A stretch of DNA of 64,000 nucleotides from Chryseotalea sp. WA131a (GCA_025370075.1 CP073016.1:4092001-4156000), one strand, 5' to 3'. Shown: positions 42,074-52,013, counted from the stretch's first letter. The notes: a model not told the origin generated them from the sequence alone. Numbers and translations are program-made.

Positions 42074-45000
42074 ATGTACAAAACCATAGCCGAATCAAAT
42101 AACTTCATCGTACTGGATAAATTCACCAAGTATTTGGAAGTAAATGAGGCACCAGCAGTTTATCAAACAGAGGCTGCATTGGAGAAGGAATTTATTCAAG
42201 ACCTAATCAATCAAGGGTATGAAAATCCCATAAACCTCAATACGCCTGAGGCCATGTTGTCGAATATAAGAGTTCAGCTTCAATCGCTTAACAATGTAAC
42301 ATTTTCGGAGGGAGAGTGGGCTCGTTTTGTTGAAGAGTATTTAGACAAGCCAAGCGATAACCTTGTTGAGAAAACAAGAAAGATACACGACAACTATATA
42401 CACGATTTCGTTTTTGATGATGGTCATATCCAAAACATCTACTTAGTAGATAAAAGGAATGTTGCACGGAATAAAGTTCAGGTGATTTCACAATTTGAAC
42501 AGAAAGGAGCGCATGCTAATCGGTATGATGTAACCATTTTAGTAAATGGATTGCCCTTAGTTCAGGTGGAACTAAAAAAACGTGGCGTTGCCATCCGCGA
42601 AGCGTTTAATCAAGTACATAGATATTCAAAGGAAAGTTTTAACGCAAAGAACTCGCTTTATAGATACGTTCAGATTTTTGTCATATCAAATGGTACTGAC
42701 AGCCGCTATTTTGCAAATACGGTAGAGCGAAACAAAAACAGTTTTGACTTCACCATGAATTGGGCAAAGGCGGACAATACATTGATTAAAGACCTTAAAG
42801 ATTTTACCGCAACATTCTTTCAGAAAAAAACACTTTTGGAAGTGTTATTAAAGTATTCTGTTTTTGATACCAGCGATACGCTGCTAGTGATGAGACCGTA
42901 TCAAATTGCAGCAACAGAAAGAATTTTATGGAAAATTGAAAGTTCTTTTCAATCAAAAAAATGGTCGGACACAGACGGAGGCGGTTACATCTGGCACACC
43001 ACAGGTTCAGGCAAAACCCTCACAAGTTTTAAAGCAGCACGTTTAGCAACGCAGCTCGATTTCATTGATAAGGTATTCTTTGTAGTAGATCGTAAAGATT
43101 TAGACTTTCAAACCATGAAGGAGTATCAGCGTTTTTCTCCTGATAGTGTGAATGGCTCTGATAGCACGGCAGGGTTAAAAAGAAACATTGAAAAGGACGA
43201 CAATAAAATTATTGTTACTACAATACAAAAGCTAAATAACCTTATGAAAAGTGAAGGTGATTTAGCCATCTATCAAAAGCAAGTGGTTTTCATTTTTGAT
43301 GAAGCCCACCGTTCGCAATTTGGTGAAGCTCAAAAGAACTTGAAAAAGAAGTTTAAAAAGTTCTATCAATTTGGTTTTACAGGTACGCCTATCTTTCCAC
43401 AAAACGCTTTAGGTGCCGAGACAACAGCAAGTGTATTCGGTCGTGAATTACACTCGTATGTAATTACGGATGCCATTAGAGACGAGAAGGTGCTGAAATT
43501 TAAAGTGGATTATAATGATGTACGTCCACAGTTTAAAAGTATTGAAACAGAAATTGATGAGAAGAAACTAAGTGCGTATGAAAACAAAAAAGCGTTACTC
43601 CATCCTGCTCGAATAAATGAAGTTTCTCAATACATCTTACAGAATTTCAGGATTAAAGCGCACCGAACACAAGGAAGTAACAAAGGCTTCAATGCCATAT
43701 TTGCCGTTAGTAGTGTTGATGCAGCTAAATGCTATTACGAGGAACTAAACAATCTTCAAAAAAGTAGCGATAAACCTTTAAAGATTGCAACAATCTTTTC
43801 TTTTGCAGCCAATGAAGAACAAGGTGCAATTGGTGAAATAGTAGATGAAAATTTCGAACCTTCGGCAATGGACATCAGCGCTAAAGAGTTCTTAACCAAA
43901 GCCATCAATGATTATAACGCTATATTTAAAACCAGTTATGGCGTTGATAGTAATGAGTTTCAGAATTACTATCGTGACCTTGCCAAGCGAGTTAAGAGTA
44001 AAGAGGTTGATCTTATCATTGTGGTCGGGATGTTCCTCACAGGGTTTGATGCACCAACGCTCAATACACTTTTTGTTGACAAGAATTTGCGTTATCACGG
44101 TTTAATACAAGCTTTTTCACGCACCAATCGTATTTATGATGCCACCAAGACATTTGGTAATATTGTTACATTCAGAGATTTAGAAAAAGCAACAATTGAC
44201 GCTATTACGCTTTTCGGTGACAGCAATACGAAGAATGTTGTTCTTGAAAAGAGCTACAAAGAATATTTACAGGGCTTTACAGACATTGTTACCGGTGAAG
44301 CGCGCAGAGGGTATGTTGAAGTAGTAAAAGAGTTAAATGAGAAATTTCCTAACCCTGACGATATTGTAAAAGAGAAAGACAAAAAAGAATTCGCTAAGTT
44401 ATTCGGAGAATATTTACGAGTAGAAAACATACTCCAGAATTACGATGAGTTCAACCACCTAAAAGCTTTTCAGGCATTAGACAAAAATGAACCAGCCGCT
44501 GTTGAGGAATTTAGAAAAGCTAATTTTTTAACAGAGGAGGATATTGCCGCAATGCAAAAAATTGAATTGCTCAAAGAAAGGACAGTTCAGGATTACCGTT
44601 CCACTTATAATGATATACGTGACTGGTTAAGACGTGAAAAAAGCGGTAAAGAATCAGAAGAATCTACAATCGACTGGGACGATGTAGTATTTGAGGTTGA
44701 CTTATTAAAATCACAAGAAATAAACCTTGATTATATTCTTGAATTGATTTTTGAGCATAACAAGAAAACAAAAGACAAGGATTCATTAATAACAGAAATT
44801 CGAAGGGTTATTCGAGCCAGTGTAGGCAATAGAGCAAAGGAGAGTTTGGTGGTTGATTTTATTAACGAAACCGATCTCGATACCCTTCAAGATAAAGCAA
44901 ATGTTATTGATACATTCTTTGCATATGCGCAAAGCAAACAGAAAGCTGAAGCATTAGAATTAATCTCAGAAGAAAATCTAAATATTGAAGAAGCGAAGCG

Positions 45001-45175
45001 TTACATAACAACTTCTTTAAAGCGAGAATATGCAAGTGAAAACGGAACGGAATTGAATGCTCTCCTACCGAAAATGAGTCCTTTAAATCCTCAATATTTG
45101 ACTAAGAAGCAAAGTGTTTTTCAAAAGTTGACCTCATTTGTGGAGAAGTATAAGGGTGTAGGTGGTAAACTTTAA
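42074..45175 (+). CDS. hsdR: type I restriction endonuclease subunit
   Basis: The 1033-residue motor and nuclease of the type I system. The PD-(D/E)xK nuclease is at about residues 150-180 (RYDVTILVNGLPLVQVELKK). The SF2 helicase has Walker A HTTGSGKT near residue 310, DEAH in VVFIFDEAHRSQFG, FTGTPIF, and the later motif VVGMFLTGFDAPTLNTLFVD and IQAFSRTNRI. The C-terminal helical domain for contact with HsdM/S is complete. Last gene of the operon. Confidence 0.95.
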   Translation: MYKTIAESNNFIVLDKFTKYLEVNEAPAVYQTEAALEKEFIQDLINQGYENPINLNTPEAMLSNIRVQLQSLNNVTFSEGEWARFVEEYLDKPSDNLVEKTRKIHDNYIHDFVFDDGHIQNIYLVDKRNVARNKVQVISQFEQKGAHANRYDVTILVNGLPLVQVELKKRGVAIREAFNQVHRYSKESFNAKNSLYRYVQIFVISNGTDSRYFANTVERNKNSFDFTMNWAKADNTLIKDLKDFTATFFQKKTLLEVLLKYSVFDTSDTLLVMRPYQIAATERILWKIESSFQSKKWSDTDGGGYIWHTTGSGKTLTSFKAARLATQLDFIDKVFFVVDRKDLDFQTMKEYQRFSPDSVNGSDSTAGLKRNIEKDDNKIIVTTIQKLNNLMKSEGDLAIYQKQVVFIFDEAHRSQFGEAQKNLKKKFKKFYQFGFTGTPIFPQNALGAETTASVFGRELHSYVITDAIRDEKVLKFKVDYNDVRPQFKSIETEIDEKKLSAYENKKALLHPARINEVSQYILQNFRIKAHRTQGSNKGFNAIFAVSSVDAAKCYYEELNNLQKSSDKPLKIATIFSFAANEEQGAIGEIVDENFEPSAMDISAKEFLTKAINDYNAIFKTSYGVDSNEFQNYYRDLAKRVKSKEVDLIIVVGMFLTGFDAPTLNTLFVDKNLRYHGLIQAFSRTNRIYDATKTFGNIVTFRDLEKATIDAITLFGDSNTKNVVLEKSYKEYLQGFTDIVTGEARRGYVEVVKELNEKFPNPDDIVKEKDKKEFAKLFGEYLRVENILQNYDEFNHLKAFQALDKNEPAAVEEFRKANFLTEEDIAAMQKIELLKERTVQDYRSTYNDIRDWLRREKSGKESEESTIDWDDVVFEVDLLKSQEINLDYILELIFEHNKKTKDKDSLITEIRRVIRASVGNRAKESLVVDFINETDLDTLQDKANVIDTFFAYAQSKQKAEALELISEENLNIEEAKRYITTSLKREYASENGTELNALLPKMSPLNPQYLTKKQSVFQKLTSFVEKYKGVGGKL

Positions 45176-45281
45176 ACATCTACAAAGTTAGTCCTAACTG
45201 ATTCGATATCAGGTCGCGCTTAACATTTCGCTGGGCTACATTTTTAAGCCCTCCTATTCCCCACACTGCATAGAAAGCCCC

Positions 45282-45315
45282 TAAAAAAAATGCCCCTGCT
45301 TTTCAGCAGAGGCAT
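45282..45315 (-). terminator. rho-independent terminator of the RRM gene
   Basis: Minus strand: ATGCC-CTGCT stem with AGCAG-GGCAT and one mismatch, loop of four, followed by eight T. It lies 26 bp after the RRM stop codon and faces hsdR from the other side. Confidence 0.8.
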
Positions 45316-45341
45316 GTAAGTAGAATATCTTCAATCAGTGA

Positions 45342-45641
45342 TTAATCGTTTCTTCTACCGTAACCGCCACGGCCACCGCCACGGCTGTTGCCACCTTCTT
45401 CGCGAGGACGGGCCTCGTTTACTACAAGGTTCTTGCCCATAAAGTCAGCACCGTTCAGTTGGTTTACCGCTGATCTTCCTGCAGTGTCGTCTGCCATTTC
45501 TACAAAACCAAAGCCACGGCTGCGCTGTGTAACTTTGTCCATGATGATTTTCGCAGAGCTTACTTCTCCGTACTCAGAGAATAACTGCTTCAATTGTTCC
45601 TCGGTTGCCTTCCAGGGAATGTTGGCTACATAAATGTTCAT
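45342..45641 (-). CDS. RRM-type RNA-binding protein
   Basis: A 99-residue protein with one RNA recognition motif: RNP2 is IYVANIP (residues 3-9) and RNP1 is RGFGFVEM (near residue 43). The Gly/Arg-rich tail, RGGGRGGYGRRND, is typical of the small cold-inducible-type RNA-binding proteins of Bacteroidota and cyanobacteria, which bind mRNA. The gene has a long 5' leader of over 100 bp if the box at 45761-45768 is the promoter. Confidence 0.93.
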   Translation of the reverse strand: MNIYVANIPWKATEEQLKQLFSEYGEVSSAKIIMDKVTQRSRGFGFVEMADDTAGRSAVNQLNGADFMGKNLVVNEARPREEGGNSRGGGRGGYGRRND

Positions 45642-45760
45642 TTGTGTTTTAAAAATTAAGTGATAAAATGTTCTTGCTAAATCAATAAGGCCAGGCTTTC
45701 CATATGCTCACAGAGTGAGCTATTTCAGGTGGGTTACTTCATTAACACTTCAAATATAGG

Positions 45761-45768
45761 GATATTTT
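45761..45768 (-). promoter_or_regulatory. candidate -7 box of the RRM gene
   Basis: Minus strand TATATTTG matches TAnnTTTG. No convincing -33 element is seen at the right distance. The leader between it and 45641 contains the hairpin GCTCAC/GTGAGC at 45705-45719. Confidence 0.4.
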
Positions 45769-45914
45769 AAATTAAAAAGCTAATAGTTGTTTGTAGGGGG
45801 CAATTGAAATAAACTGCTATAGACACTTTACTCCTTTGCTAGGGAGCGCAGAATAGTTCAGTTAGGAAACCCTCTTTTGGTATTGAAATACCTCTATTTG
45901 TGCCAAAAAGTCTA

Positions 45915-46919
45915 CTATTTTCCTATTCTCACCACGATTTTTCCAAACTGAGAGCCTTCTTGCATGCGTGCAAAAGCTTGTTGGATATCTTCCAAAGGAT
46001 AAACCCGATCGATGACAGGCTTTACTTTTCGGCTCTCAATAAATTCCAGCAACGACAAAAATTCATCGTGTGTGCCCATGGTAGTACCAAAAACAGTGAG
46101 CTGCTTGTAGAATAATTTTCGGGCATCAAAAGAGACTGTGCTCCCGGACGTTCTGCCAAAGTTTACAATGCGGCCACCGGGTGCCGCCAATTCAATCAAT
46201 TTATCAAAGTCTGCACCGCCCGCACTGTCAATAATCACATCAAAGCCGTTGGTATCTTTCTTTGCTTGGTCAACCCAGCCCGCATCTTTATACGAATATG
46301 TTTTGATAGCGCCCAGTGCTTGTGCTTTCGCTAACTTTTCTTCACTGCCCGATGTGACCGATACTTTTGCCTGATACGCCACCGCCAGTTGCAATGCCCA
46401 CAATGCAGCGCCACCACCAATGCCTGTGATCAACACTTTTTCGTTTGCACGCAATCGCGCTTTGCTGAACAGTGCGCGATAGGCAGTCAATGCCGCGAGC
46501 GGAACAGCGGCAGCTTCTTCATCGCTGAGCTGCTCCGGCTTTTCAAAAATATTTTTTTTGGAAATGGCAATGTATTCGGCAAACGTTCCGTTGTCAGGGT
46601 TGCCTAAAATCCGAAAGGCATCTCCTTGCACCAACGGATTAGCACCCCAATCCAAACTTGGCAATAGAATTACTTCAGCGCCTATCCACTGGGGATCCAC
46701 ATCGCTACCTACTTCTTCCACCACACCGCATCCATCCGAGCCTAACACTACACCATTGGCATGCAGCACCGTAGCTTGTTCGAGTGTTGCCCACAAATCG
46801 CGGTGATTGATGGCAGCCGTTTTTAATTTCACCACTACTTGGTCTTTTGTGGGTTTGGGTTTTGGAAAATCCATAACCCCCAAAGGAATGTCTTTCCCTT
46901 TGAAAACAACTGCTTTCAT
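45915..46919 (-). CDS. zinc-binding dehydrogenase family (MDR) oxidoreductase
   Basis: A 334-residue medium-chain dehydrogenase/reductase. The N-terminal GroES-like domain has KTAAINHRDLWATL and GSDGCGVVEEVGSDV; the nucleotide-binding motif is ITGIGGGAALWALQLA near residue 165. The acyl-CoA/quinone reductase branch is likely (NFGRTSGSTVSFDARKLFYK). The catalytic-zinc Cys/His set is not complete, so it is probably an NADPH-dependent quinone or enoyl reductase. It stands alone between RRM and ilvE. Confidence 0.8.
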   Translation of the reverse strand: MKAVVFKGKDIPLGVMDFPKPKPTKDQVVVKLKTAAINHRDLWATLEQATVLHANGVVLGSDGCGVVEEVGSDVDPQWIGAEVILLPSLDWGANPLVQGDAFRILGNPDNGTFAEYIAISKKNIFEKPEQLSDEEAAAVPLAALTAYRALFSKARLRANEKVLITGIGGGAALWALQLAVAYQAKVSVTSGSEEKLAKAQALGAIKTYSYKDAGWVDQAKKDTNGFDVIIDSAGGADFDKLIELAAPGGRIVNFGRTSGSTVSFDARKLFYKQLTVFGTTMGTHDEFLSLLEFIESRKVKPVIDRVYPLEDIQQAFARMQEGSQFGKIVVRIGK

Positions 46920-46973
46920 TAAATTCTGGTTTAAAAAGTTTTTTAGTTCAGCCGCGAACGCTGAGCTAAAGAA

Positions 46974-48041
46974 CTACTTCACAACGTAATTCCATCCATG
47001 CGCGTCTGCCTCCACTCCCATGCGTATATCGTTTAGTTTTTTCTTCACGCGTAATTGGAAGCTAGAATTATCGATAGCAGGTAATGAATAATCTTTTCCG
47101 TGTATGCTGATGACGGCAATCTGAGAGACCACCGCGGCCGTGCCCACGCCAAAGGCTTCGGTAATGGTGCCGTTCTTAAAGGCCTCTTCAATTTCTGCCA
47201 CGCTCACTCTGCGCTCTTCTTTTTCTATTCCTAAACTTGAAGCTAGGGTTAAAATGGAATCGCGTGTAACACCATCGAGCAAGGAAGTAGAGAGCTTGGG
47301 TGTCACCAATTTTCCGTTCAATACAAACATCACATTCATCGCCCCTGATTCATCAATGTAAGCATGGTCTTTGGCGTCCGTCCACAATACTTGGTCGTAG
47401 CCTTGCTTTTGCGCCAACATGGTGGGGTAAAATGCGCCACCGTAGTTGCCGGCACATTTGGCGAAACCCGTTCCACCTTCGGCTGCGCGCACAAATTGTT
47501 CTTCTACTTTTACTTTTACAGGCTTTGAAAAGTAAGGCCCCACAGGGCTGGTCATAATAATAAACTTATATTCATCGGCTACCTTCACACCAAGTTTGGC
47601 TTCTGAAGCAAATACAAATGGTCGCAAGTAAAGAGACGAGCCTTCGTTGGTGGGTATCCAATCGGCATCCACCTCAATCAATGCACTCAGCGAATTGACA
47701 AAAAATTCTTCGCTCACAAGGGGCATGCACATGCGCTCGAGCGAGCGGTTCAATCTTTTGTGGTGACGCTCGGGTCGGAAAATAGTAATGACTCCTTCAC
47801 TATTTTTAAACGCCTTCATGCCTTCAAAAACAGATTGCCCATAATGCAACGAGAGCATGGCTGGCGACATCATCATGTTGGCATAAGGCATAATTTTGGC
47901 TTCGTGCCAACGCTCATCTTTGTAATCGGCCACCAGCATGTGGTCGCTGATGTGGTTGCCAAAGCCTAAGTTATTGAAATCAATTTCGGATAACCGAGAT
48001 TGCTTTACGCGTTCTACTGATATGGAGTCGGTGAGTGTCAT
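46974..48041 (-). CDS. ilvE: branched-chain amino acid aminotransferase
   Basis: PLP enzyme that interconverts Leu, Ile, Val and their 2-keto acids; it completes the leucine route whose other genes are at 9.2-13.7 kb. The 355-residue protein is a fold-type IV aminotransferase with HYGQSVFEGMKAF, the PLP-binding Lys in AKCAGNYGGAF, and DESGAMNVMFV, followed by TRDSILTLA. The start MTLTDSISVERVKQSR is normal. It is not linked to the leu operon. Confidence 0.93.
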   Translation of the reverse strand: MTLTDSISVERVKQSRLSEIDFNNLGFGNHISDHMLVADYKDERWHEAKIMPYANMMMSPAMLSLHYGQSVFEGMKAFKNSEGVITIFRPERHHKRLNRSLERMCMPLVSEEFFVNSLSALIEVDADWIPTNEGSSLYLRPFVFASEAKLGVKVADEYKFIIMTSPVGPYFSKPVKVKVEEQFVRAAEGGTGFAKCAGNYGGAFYPTMLAQKQGYDQVLWTDAKDHAYIDESGAMNVMFVLNGKLVTPKLSTSLLDGVTRDSILTLASSLGIEKEERRVSVAEIEEAFKNGTITEAFGVGTAAVVSQIAVISIHGKDYSLPAIDNSSFQLRVKKKLNDIRMGVEADAHGWNYVVK

Positions 48042-48122
48042 GGCGATTTTTATTTAGGTGTAAAGGTATTATAATTTTAGATGTCAGATTCACGATTTTA
48101 AATTTTTGTTTATTGACTTTCG

Positions 48123-48184
48123 AAACGGATTCACACCGATAATTCAAAAACCGGAATCTGCGTAAATCTGTGTCATCTGTGGCA
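48123..48184. repeat. dispersed-type intergenic sequence (CGTAAATCTGTGTCATCTG)
   Basis: Between paiB and ilvE the sequence GGATTCACACCGAT and, further on, CGTAAATCTGTGTCATCTG is a motif I associate with recurrent intergenic sequences in Bacteroidota. Only one copy is in this window. Confidence 0.3.
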
Positions 48185-48189
48185 AGATC

Positions 48190-48804
48190 TTATTCTTTGT
48201 AACGCGCTCTCTTCATTTCTTTTGCAATCTGGATGGATTGATTGTCGCCTCTTTTTTCTAATTCTTGAATGATGTTTGCATGATTTTTATCATCGCGGTT
48301 TTGCGAAAGTTTATACGCGGCCTCTAGTTTGGTGATGGTCATTTCAAATGCTACAATCCCGCGGATCTCGTTATTTAAAAATTTCGCACTCATGCCTTCT
48401 ACTGTTACCGGATGCTCAGAGGCTTTTTCATATTTGTTCACCAAATGCTTCAACGCGTTTACCAATTCTTCACCTTCAATAGTGCGAATGGTTCCATAGG
48501 CATGCACGGCAATGTAATTCCACGTGGGCACATTTTCGTGGTCGTACCACGAAGAAGAAACGTAGGCATGCGGCCCTTGGAAAATCGCCAGCACTTCGGT
48601 GGTTTCATTCCAACTTTTCCATTGGGGATTTCCGCGGGCAATATGACTTGTCAATATTTTTCCATCCGATGAAAGATACATGGGGATATGCGTTGCCCAT
48701 GGCTTGCCATTTACCTCACTGACTAAAATTCCGAAACCATTTTGACGAATGAACTCCAAAAGTTCTTCTTGGTCTTCGTTGCGATTTGTTTTTGCGGTGT
48801 ACAT
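48190..48804 (-). CDS. PaiB-like FMN-binding protein
   Basis: A 204-residue protein of the FMN-binding negative regulator family (PaiB of Bacillus). Signatures: NGFGILVSEVNGKPWATHIP, SHIARGNPQWKSW, GPHAYVSSSWY and VPTWNYIAVHAYG. PaiB represses sporulation and protease genes in Bacillus; in other bacteria the protein may simply be a flavin-dependent enzyme. It is the last gene in a run with the cupin and decarboxylase genes, 41 bp after the cupin. Confidence 0.88.
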   Translation of the reverse strand: MYTAKTNRNEDQEELLEFIRQNGFGILVSEVNGKPWATHIPMYLSSDGKILTSHIARGNPQWKSWNETTEVLAIFQGPHAYVSSSWYDHENVPTWNYIAVHAYGTIRTIEGEELVNALKHLVNKYEKASEHPVTVEGMSAKFLNNEIRGIVAFEMTITKLEAAYKLSQNRDDKNHANIIQELEKRGDNQSIQIAKEMKRARYKE

Positions 48805-48845
48805 GTCGGAGAAAGAATATAGGAGTTAGGAGTCAGAATATAGAA

Positions 48846-49178
48846 TTAATCAACAATGAAAAGTTTTACACCACCATCACTTTTTGTTCGATGGCTATCC
48901 GCATGGTCACCTACTTGATAAGACATGCCTTTCTTCAACGTAAATTTTCGACCATCTCTCAATTCGGTAACCATTTCGCCCTCTACACAGAAAATGATAT
49001 GCCCCTTATCGCACCAATGGTCTGCTAGGTAATTTTTGGAATACTCCATCATTCGCACTCTTATTGCACCAAATTGTTTCACTTTCCAAGTAGCATACCC
49101 GCTTGCTCCTTCGTGCCTTTCGGATGGGACTTCATCCCAATTTGTAATCCCAAAATTTATTGAACTGTCTAAATTCAT
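48846..49178 (-). CDS. DHCW-motif cupin-fold protein
   Basis: A 110-residue cupin. The family motif appears as ADHWCDKGHIIFCVEGEM near residue 50, followed by LKKGMSYQVGDHADSH, which carries the second metal-like His set. Function unknown; the family is often beside amino-acid metabolism genes. It lies 15 bp downstream of the decarboxylase gene and is probably co-transcribed with it. Confidence 0.85.
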   Translation of the reverse strand: MNLDSSINFGITNWDEVPSERHEGASGYATWKVKQFGAIRVRMMEYSKNYLADHWCDKGHIIFCVEGEMVTELRDGRKFTLKKGMSYQVGDHADSHRTKSDGGVKLFIVD

Positions 49179-49193
49179 GCTACTGTTTGGTAT

Positions 49194-50597
49194 TTAAATT
49201 TGTTTCGAGATTATCTTCATCAATTCAACAACTATTGCTACATCTTTTTCGGTTGTTCTCCAATTCACAAATGCTGCTCGAATTCCTTTTCTTCCTTTAT
49301 AAACCGTAGGAGTCATAAATACTTTTCCGCTTGCATTGAGCTTGTTTAGAAACAACTGAACCTTGGTTTCATTTTCGTCTCCATGCAAGGTGAAACAAAC
49401 GGTATTCAACCGCACAGGAGCCAATAATTCAAAAGCATTTTCTTTCTCCAGTGATTTTCCAAACAGTTGTGCCAACTGAATATTGTTCTCCACCATCTCT
49501 TGGATCCCCTTTCTGCCATAGGCCACCAACGAAAACCAAGCAGGCAATGCTTTCAATCGTCTGGAATTTTCGGGCAGGAAATTCAGGTAATCAAAATTTT
49601 CAAATGGGTTGCCCAAGTAGGGTGCATTTGAGTTTTGAAACGTTTCAATTTGCAATACATTGTGTTTTTCTTTCACGAAGAATACCGCACTCTCGTAGGG
49701 CACGTTCAGCCACTTGTGACAATCAATGGTAATGCTATCCGCCAACTCCCAACCCGTGAGTAAATGTTTGTGGCTCTGCGAGCATGCTGCAAATCCACCG
49801 AAGGCTGCATCGATGTGCCACCAGAAATTGTATTTTTCTTTTAGCTTGGCAATGGCCACAAAATCATCGAAGTCAACGGTGTTCACCGTGCCGCCACTTG
49901 AAATCAAAATGGAAGGTTCACCATTCAATTGACTGAAATGATTTTCGAGTTCAGCGATATCAATCGCTTCACGGTTTCCCTCCACTACTTTTATTTTGAT
50001 GATGTTGCTACTGCCAATGCCCAACATCGATAGTGATTTGAGGGCGGAGGAATGCGGAGTGGCGGTAAGAATTTTTATTGAACCCGAAACTCCCTCTTTG
50101 GCAAAATCTTTTCCTAATTGTTTGCCTAGCCATTGCCGCGCTACTCCCAAGCATGTGAAATTGGACATGGTGGCGCCCGTTACAAACCCACCAAAAAAAT
50201 CTGGTGGCAATCCAAACAAATCCAACAGCAAATAAATGGTTTCGATTTCAATGTTGGCAGAGATGTCGCCATAGCCTTTTGTGTTTTGTGAATTTTGATC
50301 GTAGATGCTCGTGAGCCAATCGCCTACAATCGAAGCAGGCGTAGTACCACCAGTCACAAAACCCCAGTAGCGTGACCCAGAGGATGCCACCATCAAAGGT
50401 TCAAACCGTTGGTTGAATTCTTGTAGGGCGGCCATTGAACCAATTCCATTCCCAGTTAAACTCTTTTTGTACTCTACTGTATGATGTGTCGAGGTAGGTC
50501 GATGCTCTAAGTGGTTCAGGTAGTGGAGACTCTGTAATTTTGCGTTATCGAGCAACACACTTAGTTGATCTAAATCATTTTGGAGCTGGTTGTTCAT
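49194..50597 (-). CDS. PLP-dependent decarboxylase (aromatic amino-acid/glutamate type)
   Basis: A 467-residue fold-type I PLP enzyme. The PLP-binding Lys is in SITIDCHKWLNVPYESAVF near residue 295; the cofactor Asp is in WHIDAAFGG. The N-terminal TGGTTPASIVGDWLTSIYDQNSQ and GATMSNFTCLGVAR follow group II decarboxylases. Substrate cannot be told from sequence alone. It is the first gene of a cluster with the cupin and PaiB-like genes, and is followed upstream by the GNAT gene. Confidence 0.85.
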   Translation of the reverse strand: MNNQLQNDLDQLSVLLDNAKLQSLHYLNHLEHRPTSTHHTVEYKKSLTGNGIGSMAALQEFNQRFEPLMVASSGSRYWGFVTGGTTPASIVGDWLTSIYDQNSQNTKGYGDISANIEIETIYLLLDLFGLPPDFFGGFVTGATMSNFTCLGVARQWLGKQLGKDFAKEGVSGSIKILTATPHSSALKSLSMLGIGSSNIIKIKVVEGNREAIDIAELENHFSQLNGEPSILISSGGTVNTVDFDDFVAIAKLKEKYNFWWHIDAAFGGFAACSQSHKHLLTGWELADSITIDCHKWLNVPYESAVFFVKEKHNVLQIETFQNSNAPYLGNPFENFDYLNFLPENSRRLKALPAWFSLVAYGRKGIQEMVENNIQLAQLFGKSLEKENAFELLAPVRLNTVCFTLHGDENETKVQLFLNKLNASGKVFMTPTVYKGRKGIRAAFVNWRTTEKDVAIVVELMKIISKQI

Positions 50598-50707
50598 GGT
50601 GCTGTTCTTTTATTCAACTTTAATAACTGAGTGAATTTGTTTTTCAAAATTTAGTGACTTTGTGATAATGCATGAGCTTTGTGCATTCACCTTATATCAT
50701 TTGCTAG

Positions 50708-51151
50708 TTAAACATCCCAGCTATAATAATTGTGGTCTTCGTCCAAAACAAAATTAGTGCGCGGATACAAATTATTTCCAATCGTATTGCTCTTGGCAGT
50801 TTCCAATAGCAAGCCGCATGCGCCTGTTTGGTAACACAACTCTTTAGACTTTTCAATCAGTGCAATCGAAAAACCTTTTCCGCGAAAGCGTTCGTCCACA
50901 AATAGGTCATTCAACAACCAAAGTCGTTTCATGCGCGTGGAAGAAAACAACGGGTAGAGTTGCGTGAAGCCCGTCATCACGTTCGCCTCGTCAAACGAAA
51001 CAAAAATCACCGATTCGTTTTTCTCGATTCGCTCGTGTAAGAAATTTCTAGCTGATACCACATCCGATTCTTTTTTGTAGAACACACGATAGTGGTCGAA
51101 TAGAACAGCTAGGGAATCTAGGTGATGGAGAGTGGCTTTTTCAATTTTCAT
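50708..51151 (-). CDS. GNAT family N-acetyltransferase
   Basis: A 147-residue acetyltransferase, counted from MKIEKATLHHLDS; 21 earlier codons look like untranslated sequence. Acetyl-CoA binding is shown by LFVDERFRGKGFSIALIEKS near residue 80, and the end FVLDEDHNYYSWDV resembles spermidine/diamine and rimI-like acetyltransferases. Substrate unknown. It follows PhzF by 76 bp on the same strand. Confidence 0.85.
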   Translation of the reverse strand: MKIEKATLHHLDSLAVLFDHYRVFYKKESDVVSARNFLHERIEKNESVIFVSFDEANVMTGFTQLYPLFSSTRMKRLWLLNDLFVDERFRGKGFSIALIEKSKELCYQTGACGLLLETAKSNTIGNNLYPRTNFVLDEDHNYYSWDV

Positions 51152-51227
51152 CGATGGGTCTTTTAATTTCTTCTGTGTATCTCCGTTTTCACTGCGGTAA
51201 AACCACTGGCACAAAGGAGACGGAGCG

Positions 51228-52013
51228 TTAGTTTATAAAAATCTTCCCAACCAAATACAACTTCGCTTGTCCGCTAATTTCCACCCTATCGCCCAGCAAT
51301 TTGCATTTCAGTTTTCCAATTCGCTTGGAAAGTTGCAGTGCCGTAAATTCTGTTTTGTTCAACACTTTTGCCCAGTACGGTGTGAGTGATGTGTGAGCCG
51401 AACCTGTAACGGGGTCTTCATCACCTCCCGACTGAGGGCCAAAAAACCGCGAGACAAAATCAACAGCTTTGCCTTTGGCGGTCACAATAATGCCCCGTGC
51501 TTCCACTTTTCCAATCATTTTAAAATCCGGGCTCATGTGTTGGATTTGGTCTTCGTTTTCATACACGAGCATGTAATCGGTTTTGCCTTTAAATGTTTTT
51601 AGCGATTTCACGCCAAGACCTTCTTCCAATTCAGGAATGGAATCTACTTCTTTCAAACTATCGATAGGAAAATTTAAGGTAAGTGTATCACCAGACTTTG
51701 CTACTGTCAACGGCCCGCTCCGTGAATTGAAGGTAATTTTATCGCCTTGGTAATTTTCGTGATGAAACAAAACAAAGGCAGTGGCCAATGTAGCGTGGCC
51801 ACACAAGTCAACTTCCACCGTTGGTGTAAACCATCGAATGCGAAGCCCCTCTTTTTCATTGACGTAAAATGCAGTTTCGGCCAAACAGTTTTCCATGGCA
51901 ATGTTTTGCATTGTTTCGGCTGGCAACCATTCTTGCAAAGGGCAAACGGCTGCAGGGTTTCCTGAAAAAACTTTTTCCGCGAAAGCGTCTACTTGATAGA
52001 TTTTGAGTTCCAT
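51228..52013 (-). CDS. PhzF family isomerase
   Basis: A 261-residue protein starting MELKIYQVDAFAEKVFSGNPAAVCPL, the family opening. The catalytic Glu lies in ENCLAETAFYV near residue 45, and GHATLATAFVLF and GDEDPVTGSAHTSL complete the active site. PhzF isomerises a phenazine precursor in pseudomonads; relatives elsewhere act on unknown small metabolites. No other phenazine genes are present. It is 51 bp after DinB on the same strand. Confidence 0.9.
   Translation of the reverse strand: MELKIYQVDAFAEKVFSGNPAAVCPLQEWLPAETMQNIAMENCLAETAFYVNEKEGLRIRWFTPTVEVDLCGHATLATAFVLFHHENYQGDKITFNSRSGPLTVAKSGDTLTLNFPIDSLKEVDSIPELEEGLGVKSLKTFKGKTDYMLVYENEDQIQHMSPDFKMIGKVEARGIIVTAKGKAVDFVSRFFGPQSGGDEDPVTGSAHTSLTPYWAKVLNKTEFTALQLSKRIGKLKCKLLGDRVEISGQAKLYLVGKIFIN

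Noticed and set aside
26100..45180. Search for an integron integrase or other tyrosine recombinase near the array
   Set aside because: None of the reading frames shows the R-H-R-Y pattern; reported only as absent in this window.
45219..45260. GCTTAACATTTCGCTGGGC after hsdR resembles the start of an attC-like element
   Set aside because: The expected GTT end about 120 bp away would fall in the RRM gene and is not there; the nearby GGGCT/AGCCC hairpin is more likely a transcript end.
48123..48184. Possible riboswitch before the PaiB-like gene
   Set aside because: The region is downstream of that minus-strand gene's stop codon and upstream of nothing it could control except ilvE's far side; the motif looks like a dispersed intergenic sequence.
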